A DNA stretch of 27,772 nucleotides from an uncultured Erysipelotrichaceae bacterium. GTDB taxonomy: Bacteria; Bacillota_I; Bacilli_A; Erysipelotrichales; Coprobacillaceae. The position numbers and the translations under genes were made by a program. Below, piece after piece: positions 7,752 to 15,242 of this stretch. Each line of letters starts with the position of its first letter. Within the stretch, counting starts at the first letter, position 1. The stretch is from positions 1 to 27,772 of the forward strand of contig UPXV01000033.1 in assembly GCA_900538465.1 (NCBI GenBank). The letters run 5' to 3'. Below the pieces are notes generated by a model that made no database searches, was not told the DNA's origin, and saw only the letters and a list, made by a program, of their open reading frames with translations.

Positions 7752-8507
7752 CTATATCACCCTTTCTACAAAATATGGGAATTGCACTTGCCACCAATTC
7801 CAATCATGATTGACATCATGTCCCCAAAAATCAATCCATGCTGGAATATCCTTATATTCTAATAATTCTTTCATACGTGATGTACTTCTGATCATATCAT
7901 CTTCCCAAGCTCCTTGACCACAACATAAAACGATTTTACATTGACGATACATTTCAACAAAAGGATGATCATAACTCATTCCATGAAGATATTGAATTGG
8001 TGAATTACGATATAAGATTTCATCATGATAATCACCAAAGAACAAATCACTATCATAATATCCACTCAAAGCAATTGTTCCATTAAAAATATCTGGTCTT
8101 CTCAACATAAAGTTAGCAGCATGAGTTGCCCCCATAGAACATCCAGTTGTAAAAATACCATCGGCATATCTTCCACCATTTCCATAAGAATTGATTTCAA
8201 AAATTCTTGGAACCAATTCATTAACAATATAATAATACCACTGTTCCATCATATATGTTCTATGTCTATTGTCCACACCTTTGGCAGACCAACATTCAGG
8301 ATCAATACTATCACAACAAAACAATTGGATTCTTCCTTGATCAATCAAATGTTCAACTGTATGAACCATCCCAAAGTTTTCAAAATCATAATAACGTCCA
8401 TCTTGTGCAGGAAAAACCAAAATAGGTTGACCTGCATGACCATAAACCTTATATTCCATATCCCTATTTAAACATTCACTATATTCTTTAAACCATTCTA
8501 TTTTCAT
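7752..8507 (-). CDS. Esterase-like alpha/beta hydrolase
   Basis: The 251-residue protein matches the esterase-D/PHB-depolymerase-like branch of alpha/beta hydrolases. A nucleophile elbow G-C-S-M-G lies at 122-126 (Ser124), an early strand I-L-V-F-P-A-Q-D-G at about 29-37 may form the oxyanion region, and H234 in H-D-W near the C terminus is the likely catalytic histidine. The catalytic acid was not identified with confidence. It lacks a signal peptide and is probably cytosolic. Its GGGAGG ribosome binding site overlaps the stop codon of the upstream ATP-grasp gene. Tight packing between two ATP-grasp ligases suggests that it hydrolyses or transfers an acyl product or intermediate made by them. 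That role is inference, and no substrate can be named. Confidence 0.8.
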   Translation of the reverse strand: MKIEWFKEYSECLNRDMEYKVYGHAGQPILVFPAQDGRYYDFENFGMVHTVEHLIDQGRIQLFCCDSIDPECWSAKGVDNRHRTYMMEQWYYYIVNELVPRIFEINSYGNGGRYADGIFTTGCSMGATHAANFMLRRPDIFNGTIALSGYYDSDLFFGDYHDEILYRNSPIQYLHGMSYDHPFVEMYRQCKIVLCCGQGAWEDDMIRSTSRMKELLEYKDIPAWIDFWGHDVNHDWNWWQVQFPYFVERVI

Positions 8508-8519
8508 ATTGATTCCTCC

Positions 8520-9701
8520 CTACCCCAAGACAAAGTCAACAAACGCATTGACTTCCTCCATTGTTTCAAAACGTGCTGTATAAGTATAGTTACCCATAGC
8601 CCCACTTAAAATATCTGGCATTGCCTCTGCCATCAATAAATCAAATTGATAACGACTCATAATATCATTGTGACTATGTTTATAGTGAATATAATTTCTA
8701 CGACCACAATAAACACAATGATAAGGTCTTGCATGATCATATTCACTATAACCCTTTGTTACCATATCGGCATAAATTTGATAAACATCAATATCATTAG
8801 CAAAATTCATCATATCTGGTGTATATCCCCCAGGTGTTCTTAAATTCACCTCTAAACCAACAATATCTCCTTTTTTCCCTAAACCATCTTTATCCTCTAA
8901 TAATCTAAAGAATTCCATATGGAAACATCTTCCAGCTGTATAAAAAGCTTTCACACAAGCTTGACCAGCCTGCTTTAAATCATATGGAATTTCTCTCAAT
9001 GAATAATAATACATACTACTTGCATCATTCACTACATCCATAATTGGATTTGGAAAAACATGAGAAGTTTCAAATAAAATATCTTTATTTAAATTTGCAA
9101 TCCCATCATAAGAAATAATCAATCCATTCACAAATTCTTCCATAATATATTGCGTTGGATGTTCCTCTAAATAAAAAGCCTTTAACTCTTCTTCATTTGA
9201 AATCTTATATGTCTTTGCTGCCCCAACCCCATTATCAGGTTTCACAACAACAGGATAACCAACTTCTTTAATAAATTTTTGACCTTCTTGTAAATCTGTC
9301 ACAAGATGATAACGAGCAGTCTTCACCCCTGCCTCTTCATAGAATTTCTTCATCTTTGATTTGCATTTAATATCTTCAATATGGTTGGTATGAATACCCG
9401 TTGTAATATTAAAATCTGTTCTCAAACGTGCATCTTGTTCTAACCAATATTCATTATTTGATTCCAACCAATCAATATGTCCATAATGGAAAATAAAATA
9501 ACCCATAGCTTTTACCATTTCATCATAATTTTCCATTGTATATACTTGATAATAATCATCCACAGCATTCTTTAATTCTTCACTCAATTGATCATAAGGT
9601 GTATCCCCAATTGCTAAAACTGTTACACCATTATTCTTCAAACGATCACAAAATTGATAAAAGTTTTTCGGAAAGGCTGGTGATATATATACAAAATTCA
9701 T
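8520..9701 (-). CDS. ATP-grasp ligase-like protein (first paralogue)
   Basis: The 393-residue protein shows the same architecture as the product of 6542-7750: a pre-ATP-grasp N-terminal domain starting M-N-F-V-Y-I-S-P, K-P-D-N-G-V-G in the nucleotide-binding lobe, F-H-M-E-F-F, and G-L-E-V-N-L-R-T-P-G in the metal site. All core ATP-grasp positions look intact, so it should be an active ATP-dependent ligase of unknown substrate. It is first in a three-gene operon, with AAAGGGGAA before the ATG and a TATAAT box about 30 bases upstream. Two full-length paralogues flanking one hydrolase suggest either a heteromeric enzyme or two successive ligation steps. Confidence 0.8.
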   Translation of the reverse strand: MNFVYISPAFPKNFYQFCDRLKNNGVTVLAIGDTPYDQLSEELKNAVDDYYQVYTMENYDEMVKAMGYFIFHYGHIDWLESNNEYWLEQDARLRTDFNITTGIHTNHIEDIKCKSKMKKFYEEAGVKTARYHLVTDLQEGQKFIKEVGYPVVVKPDNGVGAAKTYKISNEEELKAFYLEEHPTQYIMEEFVNGLIISYDGIANLNKDILFETSHVFPNPIMDVVNDASSMYYYSLREIPYDLKQAGQACVKAFYTAGRCFHMEFFRLLEDKDGLGKKGDIVGLEVNLRTPGGYTPDMMNFANDIDVYQIYADMVTKGYSEYDHARPYHCVYCGRRNYIHYKHSHNDIMSRYQFDLLMAEAMPDILSGAMGNYTYTARFETMEEVNAFVDFVLG

Positions 9702-9727
9702 AACTATTCCCCTTTCTCTTTTTTTCT

Positions 9728-9733
9728 ATTATA
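9728..9733 (-). promoter_or_regulatory. -10 box of the ATP-grasp/esterase operon
   Basis: A perfect TATAAT lies on the minus strand 27 bases before the first start codon. No convincing -35 is seen. Confidence 0.5.
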
Positions 9734-9796
9734 ACATATATCCTTCTTTTGTATTGAAAAATTTTGAATTATTTTTTCTAAATTTTAAACAAAAAA

Positions 9797-9816
9797 GGTA
9801 GTCATTTCGACTATCC
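9797..9816 (-). terminator. Terminator of the XRE/membrane-protein operon
   Basis: On the minus strand GACTATCC-type arms (9809-9816 with 9797-9803, one mismatch or bulge) form a short hairpin directly after the stop codon, followed by six T. Confidence 0.65.
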
Positions 9817-9999
9817 CTAATTTTTACATCTATTTCCTTGTTTAAAAACACCATATATCATTAAAGCAATAGCTAGACAATAGCCAATCAAACGTACCCA
9901 ATCAGGAATCATTTGTGCTTCTTTTAAAAAATAAAATGTCGTACTGATTAACATCCCAATCGCAATATAATAATTAGGTTGTCTGCGATTTCTACACAT
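9817..9999 (-). CDS. Small two-helix membrane protein
   Basis: This 60-residue protein has two hydrophobic helices (about 10-25 and 34-52), a basic N terminus (C-R-N-R-R) and a basic C terminus. I recognise no family signature. It is a convincing gene despite its size: AAGGAGG lies upstream, overlapping the stop codon of the preceding gene, and a terminator follows directly. It is the last gene of the XRE operon and probably acts with the 144-residue membrane protein before it. Confidence 0.65.
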   Translation of the reverse strand: MCRNRRQPNYYIAIGMLISTTFYFLKEAQMIPDWVRLIGYCLAIALMIYGVFKQGNRCKN

Positions 10000-10012
10000 A
10001 TCTTTAACCTCC

Positions 10013-10447
10013 TTAATATTTTTTAGAATAATAAATCTTAAAAATCAATGTTATAAATAAAATCCCATAAATGACACATATCAATGTCTTCGTTACAACC
10101 ATATCCATATAAGCACTCACACAAGTTATCATAACTAAAAGTAAAACAATCGTTATCAATGATGATTGTCCAACTTTTTGCTTAATCATCATTTTTCTTT
10201 CATCATGTTCTTGTATATAAAGTTTTTTTAACATTTGTTCATCTTTAAGTGCTTTTGAATATTTGTAGATTCCTAGTAATCCTAAGAAAAGGAGTCCTTC
10301 AAAAAGCCCGAGTTGAAAACTGATACCAACTTCATAAGTTTTTTCAAATGGTATTACATAAAACATAATATTTAAAATAATACATACCAAAGCAAGTCCT
10401 TTTAAAATAAGATTTCTTTTTTGAATAACTCTTTTAAATTCTTCCAT
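10013..10447 (-). CDS. Four-helix membrane protein of the XRE module
   Basis: The 144-residue protein has two N-terminal hydrophobic helices (about 14-32 and 45-62), a charged middle (K-D-E-Q-M-L-K-K-L-Y-I-Q-E-H-D-E-R), and two further helices (about 92-110 and 117-138). The E-H-D-E-R motif between helix pairs is typical of small Firmicute membrane proteins encoded beside XRE regulators; the function of these is not established. Its ATG shares a base with the XRE stop codon (TAATG) and its GGAGGG lies inside that gene, so the two are translationally coupled. Confidence 0.7.
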   Translation of the reverse strand: MEEFKRVIQKRNLILKGLALVCIILNIMFYVIPFEKTYEVGISFQLGLFEGLLFLGLLGIYKYSKALKDEQMLKKLYIQEHDERKMMIKQKVGQSSLITIVLLLVMITCVSAYMDMVVTKTLICVIYGILFITLIFKIYYSKKY

Positions 10448-10656
10448 TATTGAATTCCCTCCACATCTGAAAAATCAAAAACATCCTCAATACTCAAATC
10501 AAAATATTTTGCTATTTTATATGCTAATACTAACGATGCAACATATTTTTCTTTTTCCAAAGAAATAATTGTTTGCCGTGTCACCCCTACTGCAAGTGCT
10601 AATTCATCTTGTGAAACTTTATTTTGCTTTCTTAGTTCTTTTATTTTTGTCTTCAT
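10447..10656 (-). CDS. XRE-family helix-turn-helix regulator
   Basis: The 69-residue protein is almost entirely one Cro/C1-type helix-turn-helix: K-I-K-E-L-R-K at the start, S-Q-D-E-L-A-L-A-V-G-V-T-R-Q-T-I as the recognition unit, then the family tail Y-F-D-L-S-I-E-D-V-F. It belongs to the small YozG-like group with no ligand domain. It leads an operon with two membrane proteins. The spaced TTTACAT/ATGTAAA sites over its promoter are the likely binding sites and imply autorepression. Confidence 0.85.
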   Translation of the reverse strand: MKTKIKELRKQNKVSQDELALAVGVTRQTIISLEKEKYVASLVLAYKIAKYFDLSIEDVFDFSDVEGIQ

Positions 10657-10687
10657 TTCATCACTTCCTACAAATAGGATAGTACGC

Positions 10688-10717
10688 TTTACATAAAATG
10701 TAAAGTATATTTTACAT
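10688..10717 (-). promoter_or_regulatory. Promoter with three alternating XRE half-sites
   Basis: TTTACAT (10688-10694), ATGTAAA (10698-10704) and TTTACAT (10711-10717) form two overlapping inverted repeats with spacers of 3 and 6 bases. The minus-strand -10 box TATACT (10709-10704) lies inside them, so a protein bound there would occlude the promoter of the XRE operon. Confidence 0.65.
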
Positions 10718-10785
10718 TTTATCTTATAAATAGAGAAAACTATTTTCTAAATACGAAACAATAATATGTTTTTAAAAAAATCAAG

Positions 10786-10791
10786 TATAAT
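10786..10791 (+). promoter_or_regulatory. -10 box of the MFS transporter gene
   Basis: A perfect TATAAT lies 23 bases before the start codon, followed by a GGAGGG ribosome binding site. The -35 region is A-rich with no clear match. Confidence 0.5.
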
Positions 10792-10814
10792 AGTGATGAT
10801 ATGGAGGGACATTT

Positions 10815-11984
10815 ATGAAAGATAAAAATATCATTAAGTTTCAAGCCTTCTACTTTTTATTGATTGGGGCTGTTGGTTGTTTTACACCTTATATTAATGT
10901 CTATTTAGAAAAAAGCATTGGCTTAGAAGGCTCACAGATTGGATTGATTACTGCGATTTCATTGATTTTAGGAGTTTGTGTGATTCCACTGTGGGGAATT
11001 ATTGGTGATAAAACAAGGAAATATAATTTATTGCTTTTGTTTTCATTAGCTGCAAGTATTGTTGTTTTGTATTTTTATTCAAAACAAACTGTTTACATAG
11101 GTTGTGTGATCTTTGCTTTATTGTTAGAGGTTGTAAGGTTAGGCTCTACACCTATGGCAGATACCATTGCGATGAACTATACGGCTAAAAATAATGGAAA
11201 TTATGGGTCTATTAGAGGAATGGGTTCTCTTGGTTATATGTTAGGAAGTATGGCTGTTGGTTTTTTAGCTGATATTTATGGACTTGATGGACCTTTATTT
11301 ACAAGTTATATGGTATTACTTGGAATTGCTTTACTTATTTGTTTGACTTTTCCAAAAGCTGATGAGACAGAAGCTGAAAAAGAGAAACCTAAAAAAGGAA
11401 ATTTCAAGGAATTACTTCTTAATAAGAATTTTATATTTATCTTGGTTTTGATTATTATTACGCAAATTGTTATTGATAGTTCTGGAGCTTATGCTGGAAA
11501 TCACTTGATTTTAACATTAAAGGGTGACAATTCTTTAATCAGTTGGTTGACTTTTGTACAAGTCTTACCTGAATTCTTATTCTTAATGATTGCTTCTAAA
11601 GTGATTAAGAAGTTAGGTTATAAAAAGTTCTTCTTACTTGCGACAATTCCTATGGCACTTCGTTTATATGCCTATGCCTTGATTCCAAATTCATATGTCT
11701 TTGTTATTGTGAGTATTGTACACTGTTTAGGTGTCGCATGTTCAACTGTTGCAAGTTTGGCTTATATTCAAGAAACTGTTAATCCTGCCGTCTTTGGAAC
11801 TGCTGTTACATTATTAAATGCAGCAATGAATATTGGAAAAGCTATTTTTGGATATGTCTTTGGAAATGTTTATCAATATTATGGATCTTATAAATTATTC
11901 TTAATTGGAGCCATTATTGTAACCATTGCCGTTATTATTATCATTTTTACAAAACGTCTCGATATTTCTACCAAGACAGAGTAA
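10815..11984 (+). CDS. MFS transporter (LacY/nucleoside-symporter-like group)
   Basis: This 389-residue integral membrane protein has about 12 helices and a hydrophilic central loop near residues 183-197 (A-D-E-T-E-A-E-K-E-K-P-K-K) dividing two six-helix halves. The loop between helices 2 and 3 carries the MFS motif A variant G-x-x-x-D-K-T-R-K (about residues 61-69), which supports the superfamily call. The sequence resembles MFS_1-like permeases related to LacY and nucleoside:H+ symporters. The substrate is unknown. It is a single-gene unit ending at a terminator shared with the convergent ABC genes. No neighbour suggests a cargo. Confidence 0.8.
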   Translation: MKDKNIIKFQAFYFLLIGAVGCFTPYINVYLEKSIGLEGSQIGLITAISLILGVCVIPLWGIIGDKTRKYNLLLLFSLAASIVVLYFYSKQTVYIGCVIFALLLEVVRLGSTPMADTIAMNYTAKNNGNYGSIRGMGSLGYMLGSMAVGFLADIYGLDGPLFTSYMVLLGIALLICLTFPKADETEAEKEKPKKGNFKELLLNKNFIFILVLIIITQIVIDSSGAYAGNHLILTLKGDNSLISWLTFVQVLPEFLFLMIASKVIKKLGYKKFFLLATIPMALRLYAYALIPNSYVFVIVSIVHCLGVACSTVASLAYIQETVNPAVFGTAVTLLNAAMNIGKAIFGYVFGNVYQYYGSYKLFLIGAIIVTIAVIIIIFTKRLDISTKTE

Positions 11985-12011
11985 AAGCTTATTCATCACG
12001 AATAAGCTTTT
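11983..12011. terminator. Bidirectional terminator between the MFS and ABC genes
   Basis: A 12-pair stem (AAAAGCTTATTC region with its complement) and a five-base loop overlap both convergent stop codons. T-runs follow in each direction. Confidence 0.85.
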
Positions 12012-12708
12012 TTAATCCATATTCAATTATCATAATCATAATAACTAGCCAAAGTGTCCATGCAAACACTTCTGTCATATCAAATTGACTACTTCTTGCA
12101 TAATTAATGACTCTTCCAACACCATAAGGTAATCCCGCTAGAATTTCAGCCATGACTGCAACCTTAACTCCCAGACTTAAAGCACTCTTCATTCCTGATA
12201 AAAAACTCGGTTTAATTAATGATAAATAAACTTTGAAAAGTTTTTCAAGAAAAGGTGGCTGATACAATGTTATGACATCTTTCAAATCATGATCAATATT
12301 TTTAAATCCAGCCATAAAATTATGATACAACAATGGAAAAATCACCAAAAACAAAACAATATAAACAGTTTGTAATGATGAGGCCCATACCAAAACAATA
12401 ATAATAAATGAAATATTTGGGATTGCCTGTAATAATGATAAGATTGGTGACACATATTCATCAACAACAGGTTTTTGATATCCAAGATATGCCAACAAAA
12501 AAGCGATAATAGCACTCAATGCACTCACAATAACAACATGTGACAAAGTGATGAAAATCGTTTCATAAAAACGCCTTTCCCATAATAATTGTCCCATTCT
12601 TGTTATTGTGTCTATAGGATAAGGAACAATGACGTCTTTGTTCACTTCTACTGCTATTAATTGCCATAACAAAAGCAAACAAATGGTTAAATTGATCTTA
12701 TGTTTCAT
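11989..12708 (-). CDS. ABC transporter permease (NitT/TauT/SsuC-like)
   Basis: The 239-residue protein has about six membrane helices. The cytoplasmic coupling loop, recognisable between D-V-I-T-L-Y and I-K-P-S-F-L-S-G-M-K-S-A (about 140-175), is the equivalent of the EAA motif that contacts the ATPase. Fold and length match the nitrate/taurine/sulfonate/thiamine-precursor permease group. Its ATG shares a base with the stop of the binding-protein gene (TAATG), so the two are coupled. The matching ATPase gene is not in this window, since a terminator follows directly. The pair must use an ATPase encoded elsewhere or be the remnant of a larger operon. Confidence 0.85.
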   Translation of the reverse strand: MKHKINLTICLLLLWQLIAVEVNKDVIVPYPIDTITRMGQLLWERRFYETIFITLSHVVIVSALSAIIAFLLAYLGYQKPVVDEYVSPILSLLQAIPNISFIIIVLVWASSLQTVYIVLFLVIFPLLYHNFMAGFKNIDHDLKDVITLYQPPFLEKLFKVYLSLIKPSFLSGMKSALSLGVKVAVMAEILAGLPYGVGRVINYARSSQFDMTEVFAWTLWLVIMIMIIEYGLKKLIRDE

Positions 12709-13616
12709 TATTTGATAAGCATTTCATCACTATATTCAATCTTAAATTGTTTTAAGATAGATTGAATATCTTCTTTGATTGTTGATGCATCTTTATAGTG
12801 AATATTTTGATTTGTCCATGTCTTTGCTGCAATGGCAGAACTTGGAACACCAAATGTTTCTGCACCAATTTGATCAATGAGTTTAATCAAAGATTGTTCA
12901 TCATTTTTTCCATTTGTAAATGTATCAATTTTATCTAGTAAATCTTTGACATCATCTTTATTTTTAACAAAGATTGCTGCTTGTGGATAACCAGCTTCTT
13001 TTGAATTCATCTTTTTTTGATATAATTCTTGTAATGATGTTACAATTTTTAAAGTTGTTCCAGTTTGTTTAGCCTTTGCAATTGTAGCTGTAGCAGCAGG
13101 TTCAGCCATCAAAGCATATTGAACTTTCCCAGCTAAAACTTGTGCTTGTACATCACTCACTGCATTATAATATGTTACTTTTGCATCTTTCATAGCTTGA
13201 GATGAATCTTTAACTAAGCTAAAAATCTTACCTGGAACTGCTTGTTGTCCAAAGGCTGCCAATTCATTATTATTCACATCTTTATTTTGAATTAAATAAA
13301 GATTTCCCCAAGTTAAGACACCTGCTAATTTATAATCTGTTTTTCCCTTAGCAATCAATTGACATCCTAAGTTAATTGGGGCAATAATTGCATCATATTC
13401 ACTCTCTTTTTTTACAAATTCACTACTTAATAAATCGCTTCCTTCAACAATTTTGACTTCACCATTTTTTTGAATGTCTTCATAAACCCCAAGCAATGAT
13501 AAAGCGGGAGCTCCATTTGGTGTGAGGACTTTCATCTCATCTGCTTTTTTTGTGTTTGATGAACAGCCTGCTAAAACAAAGCTCATCATCAACAATAATG
13601 TTATAATTTTCTTCAT
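12708..13616 (-). CDS. ABC transporter substrate-binding lipoprotein (NMT1/SsuA-like)
   Basis: A lipoprotein signal (M-K-K-I-I-T then a hydrophobic stretch) ends in the lipobox L-A-G-C at residues 15-18, so mature Cys18 should be lipidated and the protein held outside the membrane. The rest is a type II periplasmic-binding fold: L-T-P-N-G-A-P-A-L-S near residue 31, D-A-I-I-A-P-I near 75, and a second lobe from about residue 125. The NMT1/ThiY/SsuA group binds small organic ions or vitamin precursors; the ligand here is unknown. GAGGAGGAA precedes the ATG and a TATAAT lies about 25 bases upstream. The permease gene follows with a one-base overlap. Confidence 0.85.
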   Translation of the reverse strand: MKKIITLLLMMSFVLAGCSSNTKKADEMKVLTPNGAPALSLLGVYEDIQKNGEVKIVEGSDLLSSEFVKKESEYDAIIAPINLGCQLIAKGKTDYKLAGVLTWGNLYLIQNKDVNNNELAAFGQQAVPGKIFSLVKDSSQAMKDAKVTYYNAVSDVQAQVLAGKVQYALMAEPAATATIAKAKQTGTTLKIVTSLQELYQKKMNSKEAGYPQAAIFVKNKDDVKDLLDKIDTFTNGKNDEQSLIKLIDQIGAETFGVPSSAIAAKTWTNQNIHYKDASTIKEDIQSILKQFKIEYSDEMLIK

Positions 13617-13641
13617 ACAATTCCTCCTCAGATATACTTTT

Positions 13642-13647
13642 ATTATA
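13642..13647 (-). promoter_or_regulatory. -10 box of the ABC binding-protein gene
   Basis: A perfect TATAAT on the minus strand lies between the end of the upstream gene and the GAGGAGG site. No terminator separates the upstream gene, so read-through may add to this promoter. Confidence 0.5.
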
Positions 13648-13667
13648 GTACAAATGAAAAGGGATTG

Positions 13668-14276
13668 CTATGAAAACGCATTAGGTGATTTGCTTTCGTA
13701 AAATTCAGTTTTATTTTCTTCAACAAATTGATAAATAAAATCATAAAATTCTTTTTCATGTAAATTGTAATATTGTTCATCTAATTTTGATAATTTTTCT
13801 GATAAAATTTTATCTTCATTATATTCAATATAGTTTTTTGGATAAAGTTCTAAAGCTGATTTTAAGTATTGATATGAATTCTCTAATTTTAATTTTTCTA
13901 AAGTTTTTAATGTTTCTTCTTTATTTTCATAACAATTCACTATAAATTGTTCTACTCCCCCATTAGCAACTTCTCCATCAAAATCATAAAGCAATAAAAA
14001 GGTTTTCTCAACTTCATTACACTGATTCAAATCTTCTAAATAATCAGTCTTTTCACAAAGACGAATATAAACTTCATAAAGTGTATCCTCATCTATCTCG
14101 CCTTCTAAAATCTCATTCATATCTTTATTTGAAACTTCATTTGCATGATTCATAATACCAACCAAATCACCAAAAATCGCCTCTGCATCTGGATCATGAG
14201 GTTTATATACAAAATATAAAACCCCAATGATCAAACATATCAATAAACTAAGAATAATAACTTTTTTGCCTTCCAT
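13668..14276 (-). CDS. Membrane-anchored protein of unknown function
   Basis: The 202-residue protein starts with M-E-G-K-K and one hydrophobic helix (about 6-24), a signal anchor without a lipobox. An acidic, helix-rich domain follows (about 28-200) that is presumably outside the cell. It carries many Glu and Asp residues, two Cys (about 73 and 85) and no enzyme motif I recognise. GGGAGGAA lies well placed before the ATG. It follows the zinc-ribbon protein gene on the same strand after a hairpin, and the two may form one functional pair. I cannot name a family. Confidence 0.6.
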   Translation of the reverse strand: MEGKKVIILSLLICLIIGVLYFVYKPHDPDAEAIFGDLVGIMNHANEVSNKDMNEILEGEIDEDTLYEVYIRLCEKTDYLEDLNQCNEVEKTFLLLYDFDGEVANGGVEQFIVNCYENKEETLKTLEKLKLENSYQYLKSALELYPKNYIEYNEDKILSEKLSKLDEQYYNLHEKEFYDFIYQFVEENKTEFYESKSPNAFS

Positions 14277-14300
14277 GCTTTTCCTCCCATGACAAGAAAA

Positions 14301-14330
14301 ACAATTGATAAAACAATTTCTATCAATTGT
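14301..14330 (-). terminator. Hairpin between the zinc-ribbon gene and its downstream neighbour
   Basis: A perfect ten-pair stem (ACAATTGATA/TATCAATTGT) with a ten-base loop is followed on the minus strand by TTTTCTTG. It may terminate or attenuate transcription from the zinc-ribbon gene into the next gene. Confidence 0.6.
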
Positions 14331-14348
14331 TAATTCTTTTCTTAATAT

Positions 14349-15182
14349 CTATTCATTATATTCTTTATAAACCGAACAATAATATTCATAATAAACACCA
14401 CTAGATGATTTAGAAGGTTTTATTTCCTCCGTCATATAAATATTAATATCATTAATTGATTCCGTATACATATAATGATTTCCTTCATTTTTCATCAAGA
14501 GTCGTGCTTTCTCCATCTGAGATGTTACACTATAAATTTTTATATAATTCCCTATAGATAACAAAATATCTTCATCAAATTCTTGAGTATCTTTATATCT
14601 TAAACTTGATTGTGTCTTTCCCATTGTAAACATTTCATGCATTGTTACTTTATTATTATCATATTGGTATTTTATCCCATAAGTTGTTGCATTTTTTTGA
14701 CCAGTCACTTCAAATGATAAATCCATCAAATCATTACCATCTTTATAGCTATTTTCTTCAACATCAACATCCTCTAACTTTAATTCATTTCTAAAAAAAT
14801 CAAGAGCATTCTCTTCATCTTCTTTGGCTTGTGAAACAACTGATGTATCATCATAACCATTATCAATCAATTGCGTAAAACTCATATTTTCATAATGACT
14901 CAATTGAAAACGAGTGATTATAAATGGAACAGCAACTGATAATATTATTGCTATAATGACACCCATAACAGCAATATAAAACCATTTTGGAAAATCATTT
15001 TGATTTCTCTTTTTTGAGAAATAAGGTTTTGATTCTTGATGAACTCCTTCTACACGAATATGATCATGTTTCACTGATGAAACATCAAAAGTATTGATAT
15101 GATCATCTTTCCATTTATATCCGCACTGAGGACATTCATGGCTTCCTATTGGAATCTTTGTTCCACAAACTTCACATTTCAT
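14349..15182 (-). CDS. Zinc-ribbon membrane protein of unknown function
   Basis: The first 25 residues form a zinc ribbon with two C-x-x-C pairs (C3/C6 and C18/C21). A linker leads to one membrane helix at about residues 67-90 (F-Y-I-A-V-M-G-V-I-I-A-I-I-L). The remaining 185 residues form a mixed alpha/beta domain expected outside the cell. Such layouts (cytosolic zinc ribbon, one helix, extracellular domain) are common in Firmicutes and mostly uncharacterised. AGAGGGGG precedes the ATG and a TATACT box lies on the minus strand at 15212-15207. The next gene on the strand encodes another single-pass protein. Confidence 0.65.
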   Translation of the reverse strand: MKCEVCGTKIPIGSHECPQCGYKWKDDHINTFDVSSVKHDHIRVEGVHQESKPYFSKKRNQNDFPKWFYIAVMGVIIAIILSVAVPFIITRFQLSHYENMSFTQLIDNGYDDTSVVSQAKEDEENALDFFRNELKLEDVDVEENSYKDGNDLMDLSFEVTGQKNATTYGIKYQYDNNKVTMHEMFTMGKTQSSLRYKDTQEFDEDILLSIGNYIKIYSVTSQMEKARLLMKNEGNHYMYTESINDINIYMTEEIKPSKSSSGVYYEYYCSVYKEYNE

Positions 15183-15242
15183 TTTTAAATCCCCCTCTAT
15201 ATAAATAGTATAAAGGGAATTGTTGGAAAATGGAAGAACTTC

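Noticed and set aside
8025..8471. A 148-codon plus-strand frame opposite the esterase gene
   Set aside because: It has low-complexity Ile/Ser/Thr/Asn content typical of an antisense shadow, and the minus-strand frame has a clear enzyme motif and ribosome binding site.
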